Shown: piece after piece, positions 48,812 to 58,227 of the stretch
How the letters are laid out: each line of letters starts with the position of its first letter
Position numbering within the stretch: the stretch's first letter is position 1
Assembly: GCA_963762165.1 (NCBI GenBank)
Contig: CAVXJN010000001.1
Span: 372,001 to 436,000, forward strand
Source of the DNA: CAVXJN01 sp963762165
GTDB taxonomy: Bacteria; Pseudomonadota; Gammaproteobacteria; JASBUN01
Length of the DNA: 64,000 bases
Direction of reading: 5' to 3'
The notes under the pieces: model-generated
The model's input: the letters and a program-made list of their open reading frames with translations, nothing else
Told to the model about the DNA's origin: nothing
Databases searched by the model: none
Program-made: the position numbers and the translations under genes

Positions 48812-49545
48812 GTTGCGCGGCCGGTGTTCACGACCACCATTCTGTCCATTTCCGCCGGACGCGGCGGGATTTCCCTGGTCAATGCCTGAATGAACCCGTC
48901 ACGGTCGGCGGTCAACAGAGGATTCCAGCGCTTCTCGAAGCCCAGTGTCGAAGATGGTTTACCTGAAATACCGGCACCGCAGGCGCTGCCCGCCTGATGG
49001 CCGGGGAAGATTTCCACCTGGTCCGGCAGGGTCAGCAGCTTGCTGTGCAGACTGTCGTAAATCTGGCCCGCCATTTCCACTTCCCTGCCGGCCAGATCGG
49101 GACGGCCGACGGACCCGACGAACAACGTGTCGCCGGTGATCACGAACCAGGGCGCTTCACCGCGACGCTTGTCGGTCACCAACAAACAAACCGAATCCGG
49201 CGTGTGCCCTGGCGTGTGCAATACTTCCACCTGGACGTTGCCTACCTCGATCCGCTGCCCATCGCGCAACGGCTCGAACGGAAATTGCACCTGCGCGGCA
49301 CTGCTCTCGTGCAGGCAATAGGGTGCACCGGCCTTTTCAGCAAGCGCACGCCCTCCCGAATAATGATCGGCATGAATGTGTGTGTCGATCACATGGGTGA
49401 TCTTGACGTCCTGTGCCGCCGCCTGCTCGATAAACCAGTCTTCGTCTCCCAGGACCGGGTCGACGGCGACGGCGACATGGCAGCTGCCGCAGCCCAATAG
49501 GTATGACAGTGATGCGTCTTTGGCTGGCAATTGCTTGAAGAACAT
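48808..49545 (-). CDS. MBL-fold hydrolase, persulfide dioxygenase-like
   Basis: A 245-residue metallo-beta-lactamase-fold protein of the ETHE1/glyoxalase II group. Metal ligands are HIHADH (His56, His58, Asp60, His61), His114 in TPGHT and Asp139 in GDTLF. ETHE1-type enzymes oxidise glutathione persulfide to sulfite. The DTHIHADHYSGG form and the ArsR-rhodanese partner fit sulfane-sulfur handling. It lies 27 bases after the regulator and overlaps the transporter gene. A thioesterase role cannot be excluded. Confidence 0.85.
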   Translation of the reverse strand: MFFKQLPAKDASLSYLLGCGSCHVAVAVDPVLGDEDWFIEQAAAQDVKITHVIDTHIHADHYSGGRALAEKAGAPYCLHESSAAQVQFPFEPLRDGQRIEVGNVQVEVLHTPGHTPDSVCLLVTDKRRGEAPWFVITGDTLFVGSVGRPDLAGREVEMAGQIYDSLHSKLLTLPDQVEIFPGHQAGSACGAGISGKPSSTLGFEKRWNPLLTADRDGFIQALTREIPPRPAEMDRMVVVNTGRAT

Positions 49546-49572
49546 GACTCCGATCCTCCGTTAATTTAATAG

Positions 49573-50235
49573 TCAGGCAGCTTCCAGCGGCAGGCCTTTG
49601 GCGCGCCACTCCACTACCCCGTCTTCGATCCGTACTGCGTTCAAGCCCCGCGCGCGCATTACCTCCACGGCTTCCTTCGCCATCAAACAGAAGGGCCCGC
49701 GGCAATAGGCGACAATCGTTTTATCGATCGGAATCTCAACCAGGCGTTTGCGCAGTTCATTGAGCGGCAACGATCGCGCGTAAGGCAAATGCGCTGTTGC
49801 ATATTCGTCCCCTGGACGCACATCCAGGACCACAATGTCGCCTCGTGCGGCCTGGGCAAGCAGTTCCTTGCCGCTCAGTGGCGCCAGGGAATCCGGGCTG
49901 GCGACCAAATCGCGCATCGCGGCCTGCAGCGTGGCCAAGCGTTCCTCGGCCAATTCGCGCAGCCCCAGCCACAGGTCCGCGACTCGGGCATCCGCCAATC
50001 GGTAGAACACCCGTTTGCCGTCGCGTCTGGTATCCACCAAGCGGGCAGCTCGCAGCGCTTTCAAATGGGCGCTGGCAAGCTTGAGCGAGATCTGGGCATT
50101 CCCGGCCAGTTGCTCGACGCTCTTCTCGCCCTGGCACAGGATTTCGAGCAGCTCGAGCCGCTTCGGATTGGACACCGCCTTACCGATGCGCGCCACCTGT
50201 TCGTACAGCCGGTCTTTGGTGTTCCGGGAACTCAT
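49573..50235 (-). CDS. ArsR-family regulator fused to a rhodanese domain
   Basis: A 220-residue fusion. The N-terminal winged helix (about 10-100) has SVEQLAGNAQISLKLASAHLKALRAARLV (cited in part: LKLASAHLKALRAA) and a single cysteine, Cys34. The C-terminal rhodanese (about 118-215) has the sulfur-accepting loop YCRGPFC with Cys178 and Cys183. Such fusions are thought to sense sulfane sulfur or related species. It heads an operon with the MBL hydrolase and MFS transporter. A perfect inverted repeat covers its promoter, so autorepression is likely. Confidence 0.9.
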   Translation of the reverse strand: MSSRNTKDRLYEQVARIGKAVSNPKRLELLEILCQGEKSVEQLAGNAQISLKLASAHLKALRAARLVDTRRDGKRVFYRLADARVADLWLGLRELAEERLATLQAAMRDLVASPDSLAPLSGKELLAQAARGDIVVLDVRPGDEYATAHLPYARSLPLNELRKRLVEIPIDKTIVAYCRGPFCLMAKEAVEVMRARGLNAVRIEDGVVEWRAKGLPLEAA

Positions 50236-50241
50236 TCCAAG

Positions 50242-50261
50242 ATTCTAACGATTGTTAGAAT
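50242..50261. promoter_or_regulatory. inverted-repeat operator for the ArsR-rhodanese regulator
   Basis: A perfect ATTCTAAC-GATT-GTTAGAAT repeat: 8-bp arms with a 4-base spacer. It lies 6 bases upstream of the regulator start and overlaps its -10. Symmetry and position fit an ArsR dimer site. Confidence 0.75.
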
Positions 50262-50269
50262 GTATGCAA
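50242..50269 (-). promoter_or_regulatory. promoter of the ArsR-rhodanese operon, possibly leaderless
   Basis: TTGCAT (-35) and TAGAAT (-10) are spaced by 16 bases on the minus strand. The A of the start codon is seven bases after the -10, where transcription should begin, and no Shine-Dalgarno fits between. Confidence 0.55.
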
Positions 50270-50751
50270 CCTGCAACGGGCGGAACACGCATATATCTGC
50301 CGGATGTCATCCAGGACATCCAGCGTCGGACTGGACAAGCTGACAAATACGCTGCGATCCGCTTACGCGATTTGGAGTGGCAGAGCGGCGGCCTTACGTC
50401 GGATCGGGAGGCATCGCTGTCGAGCAACAGGCAGCCGATTACACAAAAATGGGCACAAGAATCATGATCGCATTTCGGACGACCTACCCGGGAATGAAAA
50501 CGTTGCCCTCGACCGATTGAAGTTCTGGTACCGCCCCCGCCGGAGCGGTCTACTCTCCGACTATCATCCTTACCGGCGCGATGGCCTACGCCAAACGGGC
50601 TTGGCCGACTCGATCATCGTTCTCGCACTTGAATTGACATTGGGCGCTGTCGCCTACCGAGGGGCGACCATTCGATCGCTCGCAGGCTGCAGGTCAGGGT
50701 GCTGGGCCGTTGCGCTCATGCAGCATGTTGCTGCCAAGTCACCCAAACCAG
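50270..50751. other. 482-bp region with no recognised gene
   Basis: Several short open frames exist on the plus strand, one spanning 50304-50795, but their translations are Arg-rich and change character midway. I recognise no domain. It may be remnant DNA linked to the nearby IS3 insertion. Confidence 0.5.
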
Positions 50752-50920
50752 TTAACTCGGATAAGGATCGTTCTGCGCGTCTCCCGCGCCGGTGAGTACC
50801 TGCCAACATTTTTTAGTATGGGCGGATTTCTCAAGCTCAGGGCACGGCGGTACGGAACTGGCGGATTGCATTGAAAGTTCATAGCCGCAGTCGGCACAGC
50901 GGTATGCACCCGCGGCGACG
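50752..50920 (-). pseudogene. 3' fragment of a zinc-ribbon protein, truncated at the IS3 remnant
   Basis: The minus-strand frame reads GAYRCADCGYELSMQSASS, then PPCPELEKSAHTKKCWQVL and GAGDAQNDPYPS before the stop. This resembles small zinc-ribbon proteins with two CxxC knuckles. Here the first (CADC) is intact, but the second is CPEL, so one ligand appears lost. Upstream, the frame enters the IS3 end, so the original N-terminus is missing. Confidence 0.5.
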
Positions 50921-50947
50921 TCACCCCGTCTTGAGTAGCGGGCGGGT

Positions 50948-51800
50948 TTAGAGTCTGGTTGCCACTGTAGCCGAGTTTTCCGCCAGCTGCTTCGCATAGG
51001 CGACGGGCGTTAATCCGCCTAATGCCTTCTTTGGTCGCTCCTAGTTGTACTCTCGCCGCCAGGTCTCGATGACGGCGCGTGCGTGTGCCAGATTCAAGAA
51101 CCAGTGCTCATTCAGACATTCATCACGCAGACGCCCGTTGAATGACTCGATGTAGGCATTCTGATTCGGCTTGCCGGGTTCGATCAGTCGCAAGGTCACG
51201 TGGTGGGCGTGCGCCCAGGTGAGCATCGCACGCCCGCAGAATTCCTTGCCGTTATCTGTCCGAATCACCCGTGGTAGGCCACGCGTTGTCGCCAGTTGAT
51301 CGAGGATTCGTGTCAGGTGCTGTCCGCCGATTGCCCGCTCCGGCACGATAGCCACTGACTCATGCGTGGCATCATCGACGATCGTCAGGCACTTGATGAC
51401 ACGACCATCCGCGCTGCGATCGAACACGAAGTCCATCGACCACACGTCGTTGGCGGTCGCCGGCCGCACCAGCGGCTGGCGTTCTCCTACCGGGACCTTC
51501 TTGCGTTTGCGGCGGCGAACCTGCAAGCGAGCTTCGGCATACAGCCTTTCCACCCGCTTGTGGTTGACTACTAGCCCCTGCTGGCGCAGCTTCAGGTAGA
51601 TCATGCCCGCGCCGTAGCGTCGGTGGCGGTGCGCGAGCGCCACAATCGAGTCCCGCAGCTCTGCGTTGCGATCCGGCGCCGGCTGGTAGCGCAAACTGCT
51701 CGCGCTCATGCCGGCCACCTTCAGCGCAAGACGCTCCGATAACCCCGTGTCACACATCCAACGCACCAACTCGCGACGAGCCGGTGCGCCTACCACTTTT
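50948..51800 (-). pseudogene. IS3-family transposase orfB with premature stop
   Basis: The integrase core has all three catalytic residues: Asp in VWSMDFVFDR, Asp in RTDNGKEF and Glu in NAYIESFNGRLRDECLN. An in-frame TAG at 51041-51043 follows WRREYN. The frame then continues with ERPKKALGGLTPVAYAKQL to a TAA at 50948-50950. A GAG to TAG change explains this. The N-terminal part has PARRELVRWMCDTGLSERLA. Expression would need frameshifting from orfA at the AAAAAAG slippery site (51796-51802). Confidence 0.85.
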
Positions 51801-51915
51801 TTCGTAACGCCTCGCGGGTCACTTCCTGCTCCAGCAGCGCCTCGGCCAGCAGCTTCTTGAGCCGTGTGTTCTCCGCCTCCAGCGCCTTCAGCCGCTGCGG
51901 AGATATCACTACCAT
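51790..51915 (-). pseudogene. 3' remnant of IS3-family orfA
   Basis: The frame ending at TAG (51790-51792) reads SPQRLKALEAENTRLKKLL and AEALLEQEVTREALRKKW, the leucine-zipper region at the C-terminus of OrfA. The DNA-binding N-terminal half is absent. AAAAAAG lies next to its stop. Confidence 0.7.
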
Positions 51916-51940
51916 ACGGTACGCAATCTTTATTCGCCAT

Positions 51941-52388
51941 GAAATCATCCTCCGCATGCGATTCAACGATCTGAACGTAATCTTACCTGCCGATCAACCG
52001 TCTTTTATAGTAGAACGTAAGGATTCAAGTTCAATCTGCCACGCACATGGAGCGCGGCCCTAATGGACTGCGGCAGCGGCGCCCTGATTTGCGCCAACTC
52101 CTTCGAACTCATGGCGGAAACTTTCGGCGTGGTTGCCGTTCAACTTCCCCGACATGGGCACAAGTCGGCCACGAATTTGCGTAACGACATGATTTGGATT
52201 GCCTTCGCACCGGGCTCGATTCGCGCCGCTTCCGCCAAAATCGCCACGTTTTTTTATGACAGTGCTGCCGGGAGCACGGCCTGACCAATCCCGCGCGTGT
52301 TAACGAACATATGGGAATTTCGAGGTTGAAGAACGAGCCTCGAAGCGTCTCGCGCGTTGACGCCGTTTCGCAGAATCTCCGCTGCGCC
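51941..52388. other. 448-bp region without a recognised gene
   Basis: A 73-codon plus-strand frame at 52063-52284 is open but matches nothing I know and lacks a clear Shine-Dalgarno. Sequence near 51960-52020 is AT-richer than the surroundings. No terminator or repeat was seen. Confidence 0.45.
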
Positions 52389-52946
52389 TCATTTCGTTTC
52401 GGTCGGGACGTACTCTGCGTTGCCCCTCATGTTGCTGATGTAGGCAAATCCTTGCATCTGCTTTTTGGCAAGCTGCAGAATTCCGGCTGGAACCAGTTTC
52501 ATAAATGGATACAGGTCGTCCGGAGACTGGTCGAGCGCCGCAAGAGAGTTGTTGCAGACTACGAATTCGACGCCGTGTTCATGGAGTTCCTTCATCAGTG
52601 GCGCGTAGCCGGCGCCTTCTGTGGCGAACTGGCTGGCGGGGAGGACCGCTTTGCCGTACAGGACGATCTGGATTTTGTAGGCGATGTTCCGCGGTCTCAG
52701 GTACTTGATCGTATACGCCGCGTTGGTCAGTGATTCGCGCATCTGATCGCCGGGGTCAGACACTCCGAACACGATCTTGACCGGCTGATGTTGGTTGAAG
52801 AAATCACCGTAGCCCGCGCCCTTGGGCACCGGGATATTCGGCACATTGGGGAATTCTGGGCCGCTCTCTTCTGCGGCCCTCGCGGGCGCGAACGCGATGT
52901 TCGCCAGCAAGAGTGGCCCGAATATGAACCTGATTGCCCAATTCAT
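52389..52946 (-). CDS. exported DsrE-family protein
   Basis: A 185-residue protein with a Sec signal peptide ending near AFAPARA-AE. The mature part shows the DsrE-type pattern: VKIVFGVSDPGDQMRESL, then an IAYKIQIVLYGKAVLP strand, and HEHGVEFVVCNNSLAAL with one cysteine near residue 140, then a segment ending in LVPAGILQLAKKQMQGFAYI. This layout suits periplasmic DsrE-like proteins linked to sulfur chemistry. The start is the ATG with GGAG eight bases upstream. It is the second DsrE-type exported protein in the window; the two are not close copies. Confidence 0.78.
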   Translation of the reverse strand: MNWAIRFIFGPLLLANIAFAPARAAEESGPEFPNVPNIPVPKGAGYGDFFNQHQPVKIVFGVSDPGDQMRESLTNAAYTIKYLRPRNIAYKIQIVLYGKAVLPASQFATEGAGYAPLMKELHEHGVEFVVCNNSLAALDQSPDDLYPFMKLVPAGILQLAKKQMQGFAYISNMRGNAEYVPTETK

Positions 52947-53229
52947 CTTCAATTCTCCTCATTGCGATGCGCGCTGCCGCCTATTCGGCTGGATCGTACC
53001 ACGATGGCATCCTGGCGAGCGCGTGCTTCCTCCCGGCACCCGTCTAACCCAACCGTAATCGCCCGCAGTTCAGATTATATCCGACCACGCGAACCACGAA
53101 CGACACCTCGACGGCCAGGCGCGGCAGGCCGATCTCCAACCCTACGTTGTCAATCACCGCCCGACACTCCTGCCATACGACTCGAAAGTACTTGGCGGTG
53201 GACCAGCAGGACAACGGGCGCGCCTGCGA

Positions 53230-53964
53230 TCAAGGGTAGGTCTGCCGGGTCGGCATGATCAGCATTTCCTGAACGTTGACATTTGGCGGTTGGGCGAATG
53301 CGTGCACCAGCGCCGCTGCTATGTCTTCGCTATGTAACGCTTCCAATTTGTCGCGGCGTTCGCGCATCGCTTCTTCGGATACGTTGTGCCCCCACTGGGT
53401 ATAGACCGCTCCCGGCTCGATCAACGACACCCGAATTCCTTCCGGACCCAACTCTTTGCGAAGTGCGTCGTGCAGTCCCACGACCGCAAATTTGGTTGCG
53501 TTGTACACAGCCCACCCCTCGATTCCGTGTCGCCCGCCGACACTGGATACCGTACTGATCATCGCACCGGGGCGGTTACGCAATAGCGGTATGGCCGCCC
53601 GCGTGCAAAACAGTACGCCGTATAGATTGGCATCGATGGTGGCGCGCCATTCATCGGTATTACCCTTTTCGAACGGGCCCGCGTAACCGACTCCTGCGTT
53701 ATTGAACAGCAGATCAAGCCCGCCCCACTCCTGCCTGACACGGTCAAACAAGTCGTTCACTTGCTGTTCGTTGCCAACGTCCGTGGGCACCACCATGCAA
53801 TCGTCACCGAACGTCGCCGCCAAGGCTTCAAGTTTATCGACACTGCGAGCGGCTACCGCCACTCGCATACCCTCGTCGTGCAGCGCGCGAGCTGCGGCCA
53901 TGCCGATGCCGCTCGACGCACCCGTGATGACGGCGCACTTTCCGGACAGATTCTGCAATTGCAT
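53230..53964 (-). CDS. SDR-family NAD(P)-dependent oxidoreductase
   Basis: A 244-residue classical short-chain dehydrogenase. Cofactor motif TGASSGIGMA (about residues 15-24), NNAGVGYAG, catalytic Ser in STVSSVGG and YxxxK (YNATK) are all present. The PG of LIEPGAV follows. The substrate is unknown. Confidence 0.92.
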   Translation of the reverse strand: MQLQNLSGKCAVITGASSGIGMAAARALHDEGMRVAVAARSVDKLEALAATFGDDCMVVPTDVGNEQQVNDLFDRVRQEWGGLDLLFNNAGVGYAGPFEKGNTDEWRATIDANLYGVLFCTRAAIPLLRNRPGAMISTVSSVGGRHGIEGWAVYNATKFAVVGLHDALRKELGPEGIRVSLIEPGAVYTQWGHNVSEEAMRERRDKLEALHSEDIAAALVHAFAQPPNVNVQEMLIMPTRQTYP

Positions 53965-54120
53965 CGTGATTCTCCAGCTTCGAGATGGTCAGACAGGGTT
54001 CATGAGCCGCGGCTTTCTCCAGGCTCCCATGCTCGCTAACCCGGGATTTGCGCACCGCCGGGCCCCGGGACACACCTGGCGGGACACCTTCCCAAGCTTC
54101 AGCCGCGCTGGAATCTGCAT

Positions 54121-54615
54121 TCATTGTTTGCGGACCACGCTTATACTGCCATCCCGTTCCATATACGCGGACATGACCTCCTGCACCTTTGCGATCCCCC
54201 TGCTTCGCAGGGCTTCGGCCAAGTCGCCCTCGCTGAACCCGTGCCGTCGCATGGCCTGCCAGTCTACTTCGCCATCGTGGATCAGGCGTGTGGCACGTCC
54301 CTTCACCAGCCAGCCAACCGGCTTGAAGCGAAAGGCGATTCTCATAATTGCCCAATAAACCAGAACCAGCCCGGCAGTGGCGGCAAGCGTCGCTCCAAAG
54401 GGCGCGTTTCCGGTTAGCGCGCGGCTGAGATTCGAGCCGATCAGCACCGCCAAAATGATGTCGATCGGCGCGCCCTTGTTGAAAACTCTTTGGCCCGCTG
54501 CGCGCAACAGCGCCAGACCAAAGAGGAAAACGAGTACCCCGCGGATGGTCATCTGCCACCACGCGATATCGGCTCCCTTTTGGCCTATGTAGGTGTGCAA
54601 ACTCATCCAATCCAT
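54121..54615 (-). CDS. DUF421 (YetF-like) membrane protein
   Basis: A 164-residue protein with three N-terminal helices (about 20-85) and a soluble C-terminal half with RLIHDGEVDWQAMRRHGFSEGDLAEALR (cited in part: LIHDGEVDWQAMRRHG). The pattern matches the DUF421/YetF family of unknown function. The start at MDWMSLHTYIG has GGAAGG upstream; an in-frame start 13 codons earlier is possible. Divergent from the antiporter gene. Confidence 0.8.
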   Translation of the reverse strand: MDWMSLHTYIGQKGADIAWWQMTIRGVLVFLFGLALLRAAGQRVFNKGAPIDIILAVLIGSNLSRALTGNAPFGATLAATAGLVLVYWAIMRIAFRFKPVGWLVKGRATRLIHDGEVDWQAMRRHGFSEGDLAEALRSRGIAKVQEVMSAYMERDGSISVVRKQ

Positions 54616-54821
54616 GGGTTGCGCCTTCCACCGCTCCGCCACACGAACCAGCATGCTCGGATCTCACTCATCTTAGAACACGCGCCGGACGCGGCTCGCC
54701 TGGTGAAATTTCGCCTAATCCCGTCCATGCCGTGCGGTAAAGTCCTGAATGACACCTAGACTGCCGATATGCCCATTCATATGCCGTTTTCCGTCGTCAC
54801 CGCGGATAGGCCTCGCACTCC

Positions 54822-56610
54822 ATGAACGAGTCCTCGCTCACGCCTCTGATTCTGATCGGCGTATTCGGGATCGGCGCGCAGTGGTTGGCGTGGAGGTTGC
54901 GAATCCCGGCGATCCTGCTGCTGATCGTGACCGGCCTTGTGGCCGGCCCACTGACTGGCTTGATCCAACCTAGCGAACGGTTCGGATCGATATTGCAACC
55001 GGTGATCAACCTCGGTGTAGCGTTGATACTGTTCGAGGGTGGTTTGAATCTGCGCTGGTCCGAATACCGGGAAGCCGGCGTGCAAGTGATGCGGCTGGTG
55101 ACGGTCGGCCTGCTCATCACCTGGCTGCTGGCGAGCGTAGCAGCACACTACATCATCGGCTTGTCGCCGCCAGTCTCGATGCTGTTCGGTGCGATCGCCG
55201 TGGTGACAGGCCCCACCGTGATCGCGCCCCTGCTGCGACACGCACGCCTGCGACGTCATACGGCCGCTTTGTTGAAATGGGAAGGCATCATCAACGATCC
55301 GGTAGGCGCTTTGCTGGCGGTATTGGTGTTCGAATACTACGCCGTCACTGCAGCATCGCCGGAACTTTGGCCGGCCCTCGGCCGGCTCGGGCTCGCCTTC
55401 GGCGCCGCTACAGCCATTGGTGCGAGTACCGCATACGCCATGGGCTGGGCATTTCGCAGCGGCCGCATCCCGGAGTTCCTCAAATCGCCCGCCATGCTGG
55501 CGCTTGTACTGGGGGTGTACGGCCTCGCCAACCAGGTTCAGGCCGAAGCCGGGCTATTGGCGGTCACCATAATGGGAGTGGTGTTCGCCAATCTGAAGCT
55601 GGCCGACATCGACGAACTACGCCGCTTCACTGAATACCTCAAGCGTCCTGCTCCTGTCAGCGATATTCATTCTGCTGACCGCGGACCTACCGCTCGATCT
55701 ATTGGGTCGCCTCGACTGGCGCAGTGCTGCCCTGATCGGCGTGATCATCTTTTTGATCCGACCGGTTGCGGTGTATCTGGCCACGATCGGCACGCACATG
55801 GAATGGCGTGAACGTGCGTTGGTAGGCTGGATAGCCCCGCGCGGCATAGTGGCCGCAGCCATGGCGGGCGTGTTCGGACCGCGGCTCGTCGGCCAGCAAT
55901 TCCCAGGCGCCGAACAGCTGCTGCCACTGGTATTCGGCCTGGTATTGACCACCGTGGCTTTGCATGGCCTCAGTATCCGCCGGCTTGCAAGCCGCTTGAA
56001 CCTGGGCGCCGGAAATCCCCACGGGATTTTGATTGTCGGCGCAACGCCCTGGTCGGTAGGGTTGGCGCAGGTGCTCCAACAGCTCGAGGTACCGACCGTT
56101 GTCAGTGACGTTTCCTGGCATCACCTTCGCAAAGCGCGCATGTCGGGGGTACGGGTGCACCATGGACAGGTCTTGTCGGACCGGGCTGAGGAAACGCTAG
56201 AGTTACACGAACTCAGCCATTTGCTCGCCATGACAGCGAACGACGCCTACAACGCTTTAGTATGCGGACGCTTTGCTCCGCTGTTTGGCCGCACTCGGGT
56301 TTATCAGCTTGCTGTCGCGGGCGGCGACGAAGACGATGCAGAAGCACTGGCGCCGGGCGCACGAGGGAACTTTGCCTTCGATGAGAAGACAACTTATGAA
56401 GGCTTTACCCAAGCCTATTATCGCGGGTCGCGATTTCGCAAAACCGAGTTGACTGATACCTATGATTACGACGCCTATCAGCGCGATACCAGCAATGACA
56501 CGATCGCCATTCTGCGCCTAAGTGCAAAGGGCGAGCTGAGTATCTATCCGTTATCCGAACGTGACAAACCAGGGCCTGGGGACACCATTGTGAGTTTTCG
56601 CGCAGGGTAA
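54822..56610 (+). pseudogene. cation/proton antiporter with TrkA-N domain, frameshifted
   Basis: A CPA1/NhaP-type antiporter of about 595 residues in two frames. The first (to about 55640) has N-terminal helices, GVALILFEGGLNLRW and the AIAVVTGPTVIAPLL and NDPVGALLAVL motifs. The second has the rest of the membrane domain, WRERALVGWIAPRGIVAAAM, and a C-terminal Rossmann-type regulatory domain starting GILIVGATPWSVGLAQVL. One extra A at 55641-55642 breaks the frame; without it the helix SVLLLSAIFILLTADLPLDL is continuous. Whether it is functional depends on the accuracy of that base. Confidence 0.88.
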
Positions 56611-56658
56611 AAGCTATTGCCCAGCAATATTCGCCGGTACCGGGCCGTCCGCCGTGAT

Positions 56659-58206
56659 TCAGGGTACTGAGTCGCTGCGCGTAGCGGCGGCGTCCACATT
56701 CATGGGCTGCATCCGACTGGAAGCTCCCCTGGCCTCATCCGCGGCCTCGGTGCCTCCCGAGGGGTTCGTAAACTGGTCGTTGAGGCGCTGAATGAATCCA
56801 TCGGCCTCGGCGCGAATCGCGCGCAGTTTCCGCGCAGCGCCCCTTCCCCAACCGGCGGGGCGACATGTAAGAACGGTGCGCCAGAAGCTGGTGCTGCGTT
56901 TGAATGCGCCCAAAAACTGATCGCGCTCCGTGCCCGGACCCCAGGTGCGCATGATACGCCGTTTGACGCTGTTGGCGGACCAACGGCGTGCACTGTGATG
57001 CAACCAAAAGGCCACAAACAACAATACCAGCGCACTGTACAAAATACCCGGGAACGAATTCATGAGTCCCTGCATCCAGGACGGGGCCGTGAATTGCAAG
57101 CCCTGCCAATAGCCGGCAGCAATGGTCGCGCTCAGGGCCAATACAGCAATTGCAGACACGAGCAGCCCGTCCCGCCACCACACGCCGCGGCGCCATCGTT
57201 TGAGCAATTCCCGGATTTTCGGCACCCGCTCTTCTTCGATTTCCCGTGTGGTTTTGTTCAGTGCGCCGATGATTCGATAGGCGCGTTCAACCCCGACTCG
57301 ATGGATTCGGGCGTGAATCTCCGCAAGATCCGCGTCACGCTTGTTCTCGAAACGCTGTCGCAGCGGTTCATCGTCAATACTCAACTCGATGTCGGGACTG
57401 TAAATGGAATAAAAGCGCCCGGCGGTAAGGCCTTCCTGCGCCAGCGCCCGCTGCCACGCGGCCACCACATCTTCAGGATTGTCCTCGCGGGCGGTGGTAT
57501 CGATCTGATTGAGTACATACAGGAACTTGCCGGAGTCGCGTCGCCGTATGGTATTGGCGACCAGGTGGGTAAGCGTGTCCTGCATCGCGCCTGGCTCCGG
57601 ATGCCGCGCATCGAAAAAGACGAGCACCAGATCCGAAAGGCCCATGATGTAGTCTGTGATGCGCAGGGTTGCGCTGCGCTGCGCGTCGGCATCGAAGCCC
57701 GGCGAATCGATGACGATTGTTCCGCGCAAGCGTTCGCTCGGACAGGTCTTCAGTCGCAGATACGCATCGACATGACGCCCTTCACCAGGCACAACTTTCT
57801 CCAACTCCTCGCTCATTTGATAGAACGGAAAGCGGGGGTCCGCGTCCAGCGCCAGTCCGGGTAATTCCCGTGACTCTCCATCACTGGCAAAGCAAATGAC
57901 CGTGAATTTGTCGTCCACGGCCTGCGTGCCGGTACGTTGCAGCGGCTGACTCAAAAAGTGATTAATGAAGGTGGACTTGCCTGCCGAGAAAGTCCCAAGC
58001 ACCGATATCAATGGCCACCACGGGATTTGTGTGGCGTAGGATTGTTCGGAGGCCAACAGGCCCATTCGCCGCCCGATGCGGTCCAGTCGTCGGAAGCTTT
58101 TCACAGCGTCCACGAGCAGCGGGTTTTCGTTGCGAAGATGCTGCTCGAGACTAGCCAGCTTCTGCTTGGTTCTTTGATCAGCGCTGGTATTAAACAACCC
58201 TGACAC
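56659..58206 (-). CDS. dynamin-like GTPase with two membrane helices
   Basis: A 515-residue GTPase of the dynamin/EHD-like superfamily. G1 is GTFSAGKSTF (71-80), G3 is DSPG (167-170) and G4 is NQID (233-236). A helical stalk region follows, then two hydrophobic helices at about 352-402 that should anchor it in the inner membrane. The C-terminal 100 residues are basic then polar. Bacterial dynamins remodel or protect membranes. It ends the co-oriented array and directly follows a coiled-coil membrane protein gene (21 bases). Confidence 0.82.
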   Translation of the reverse strand: MSGLFNTSADQRTKQKLASLEQHLRNENPLLVDAVKSFRRLDRIGRRMGLLASEQSYATQIPWWPLISVLGTFSAGKSTFINHFLSQPLQRTGTQAVDDKFTVICFASDGESRELPGLALDADPRFPFYQMSEELEKVVPGEGRHVDAYLRLKTCPSERLRGTIVIDSPGFDADAQRSATLRITDYIMGLSDLVLVFFDARHPEPGAMQDTLTHLVANTIRRRDSGKFLYVLNQIDTTAREDNPEDVVAAWQRALAQEGLTAGRFYSIYSPDIELSIDDEPLRQRFENKRDADLAEIHARIHRVGVERAYRIIGALNKTTREIEEERVPKIRELLKRWRRGVWWRDGLLVSAIAVLALSATIAAGYWQGLQFTAPSWMQGLMNSFPGILYSALVLLFVAFWLHHSARRWSANSVKRRIMRTWGPGTERDQFLGAFKRSTSFWRTVLTCRPAGWGRGAARKLRAIRAEADGFIQRLNDQFTNPSGGTEAADEARGASSRMQPMNVDAAATRSDSVP

Positions 58207-58227
58207 CCCCCATTACTGCGGTAGTAT

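Larger units (their letters stand above)
50920..51915 (-). mobile_element. decayed IS3-family insertion sequence
   Basis: It contains a 3' piece of orfA and an interrupted orfB of the IS3 family (IS407/IS1222-like by protein pattern). The right end is placed near 50920-50930 by the change from transposase to zinc-ribbon sequence. The left part is missing: no orfA N-terminal helix-turn-helix or left terminal repeat was found upstream of about 51915. Ends are approximate. Confidence 0.7.

Noticed and set aside
54790..55259. Minus-strand Gln/His-rich frame
   Set aside because: Antisense to the N-terminus of the antiporter, whose membrane motifs are clear.
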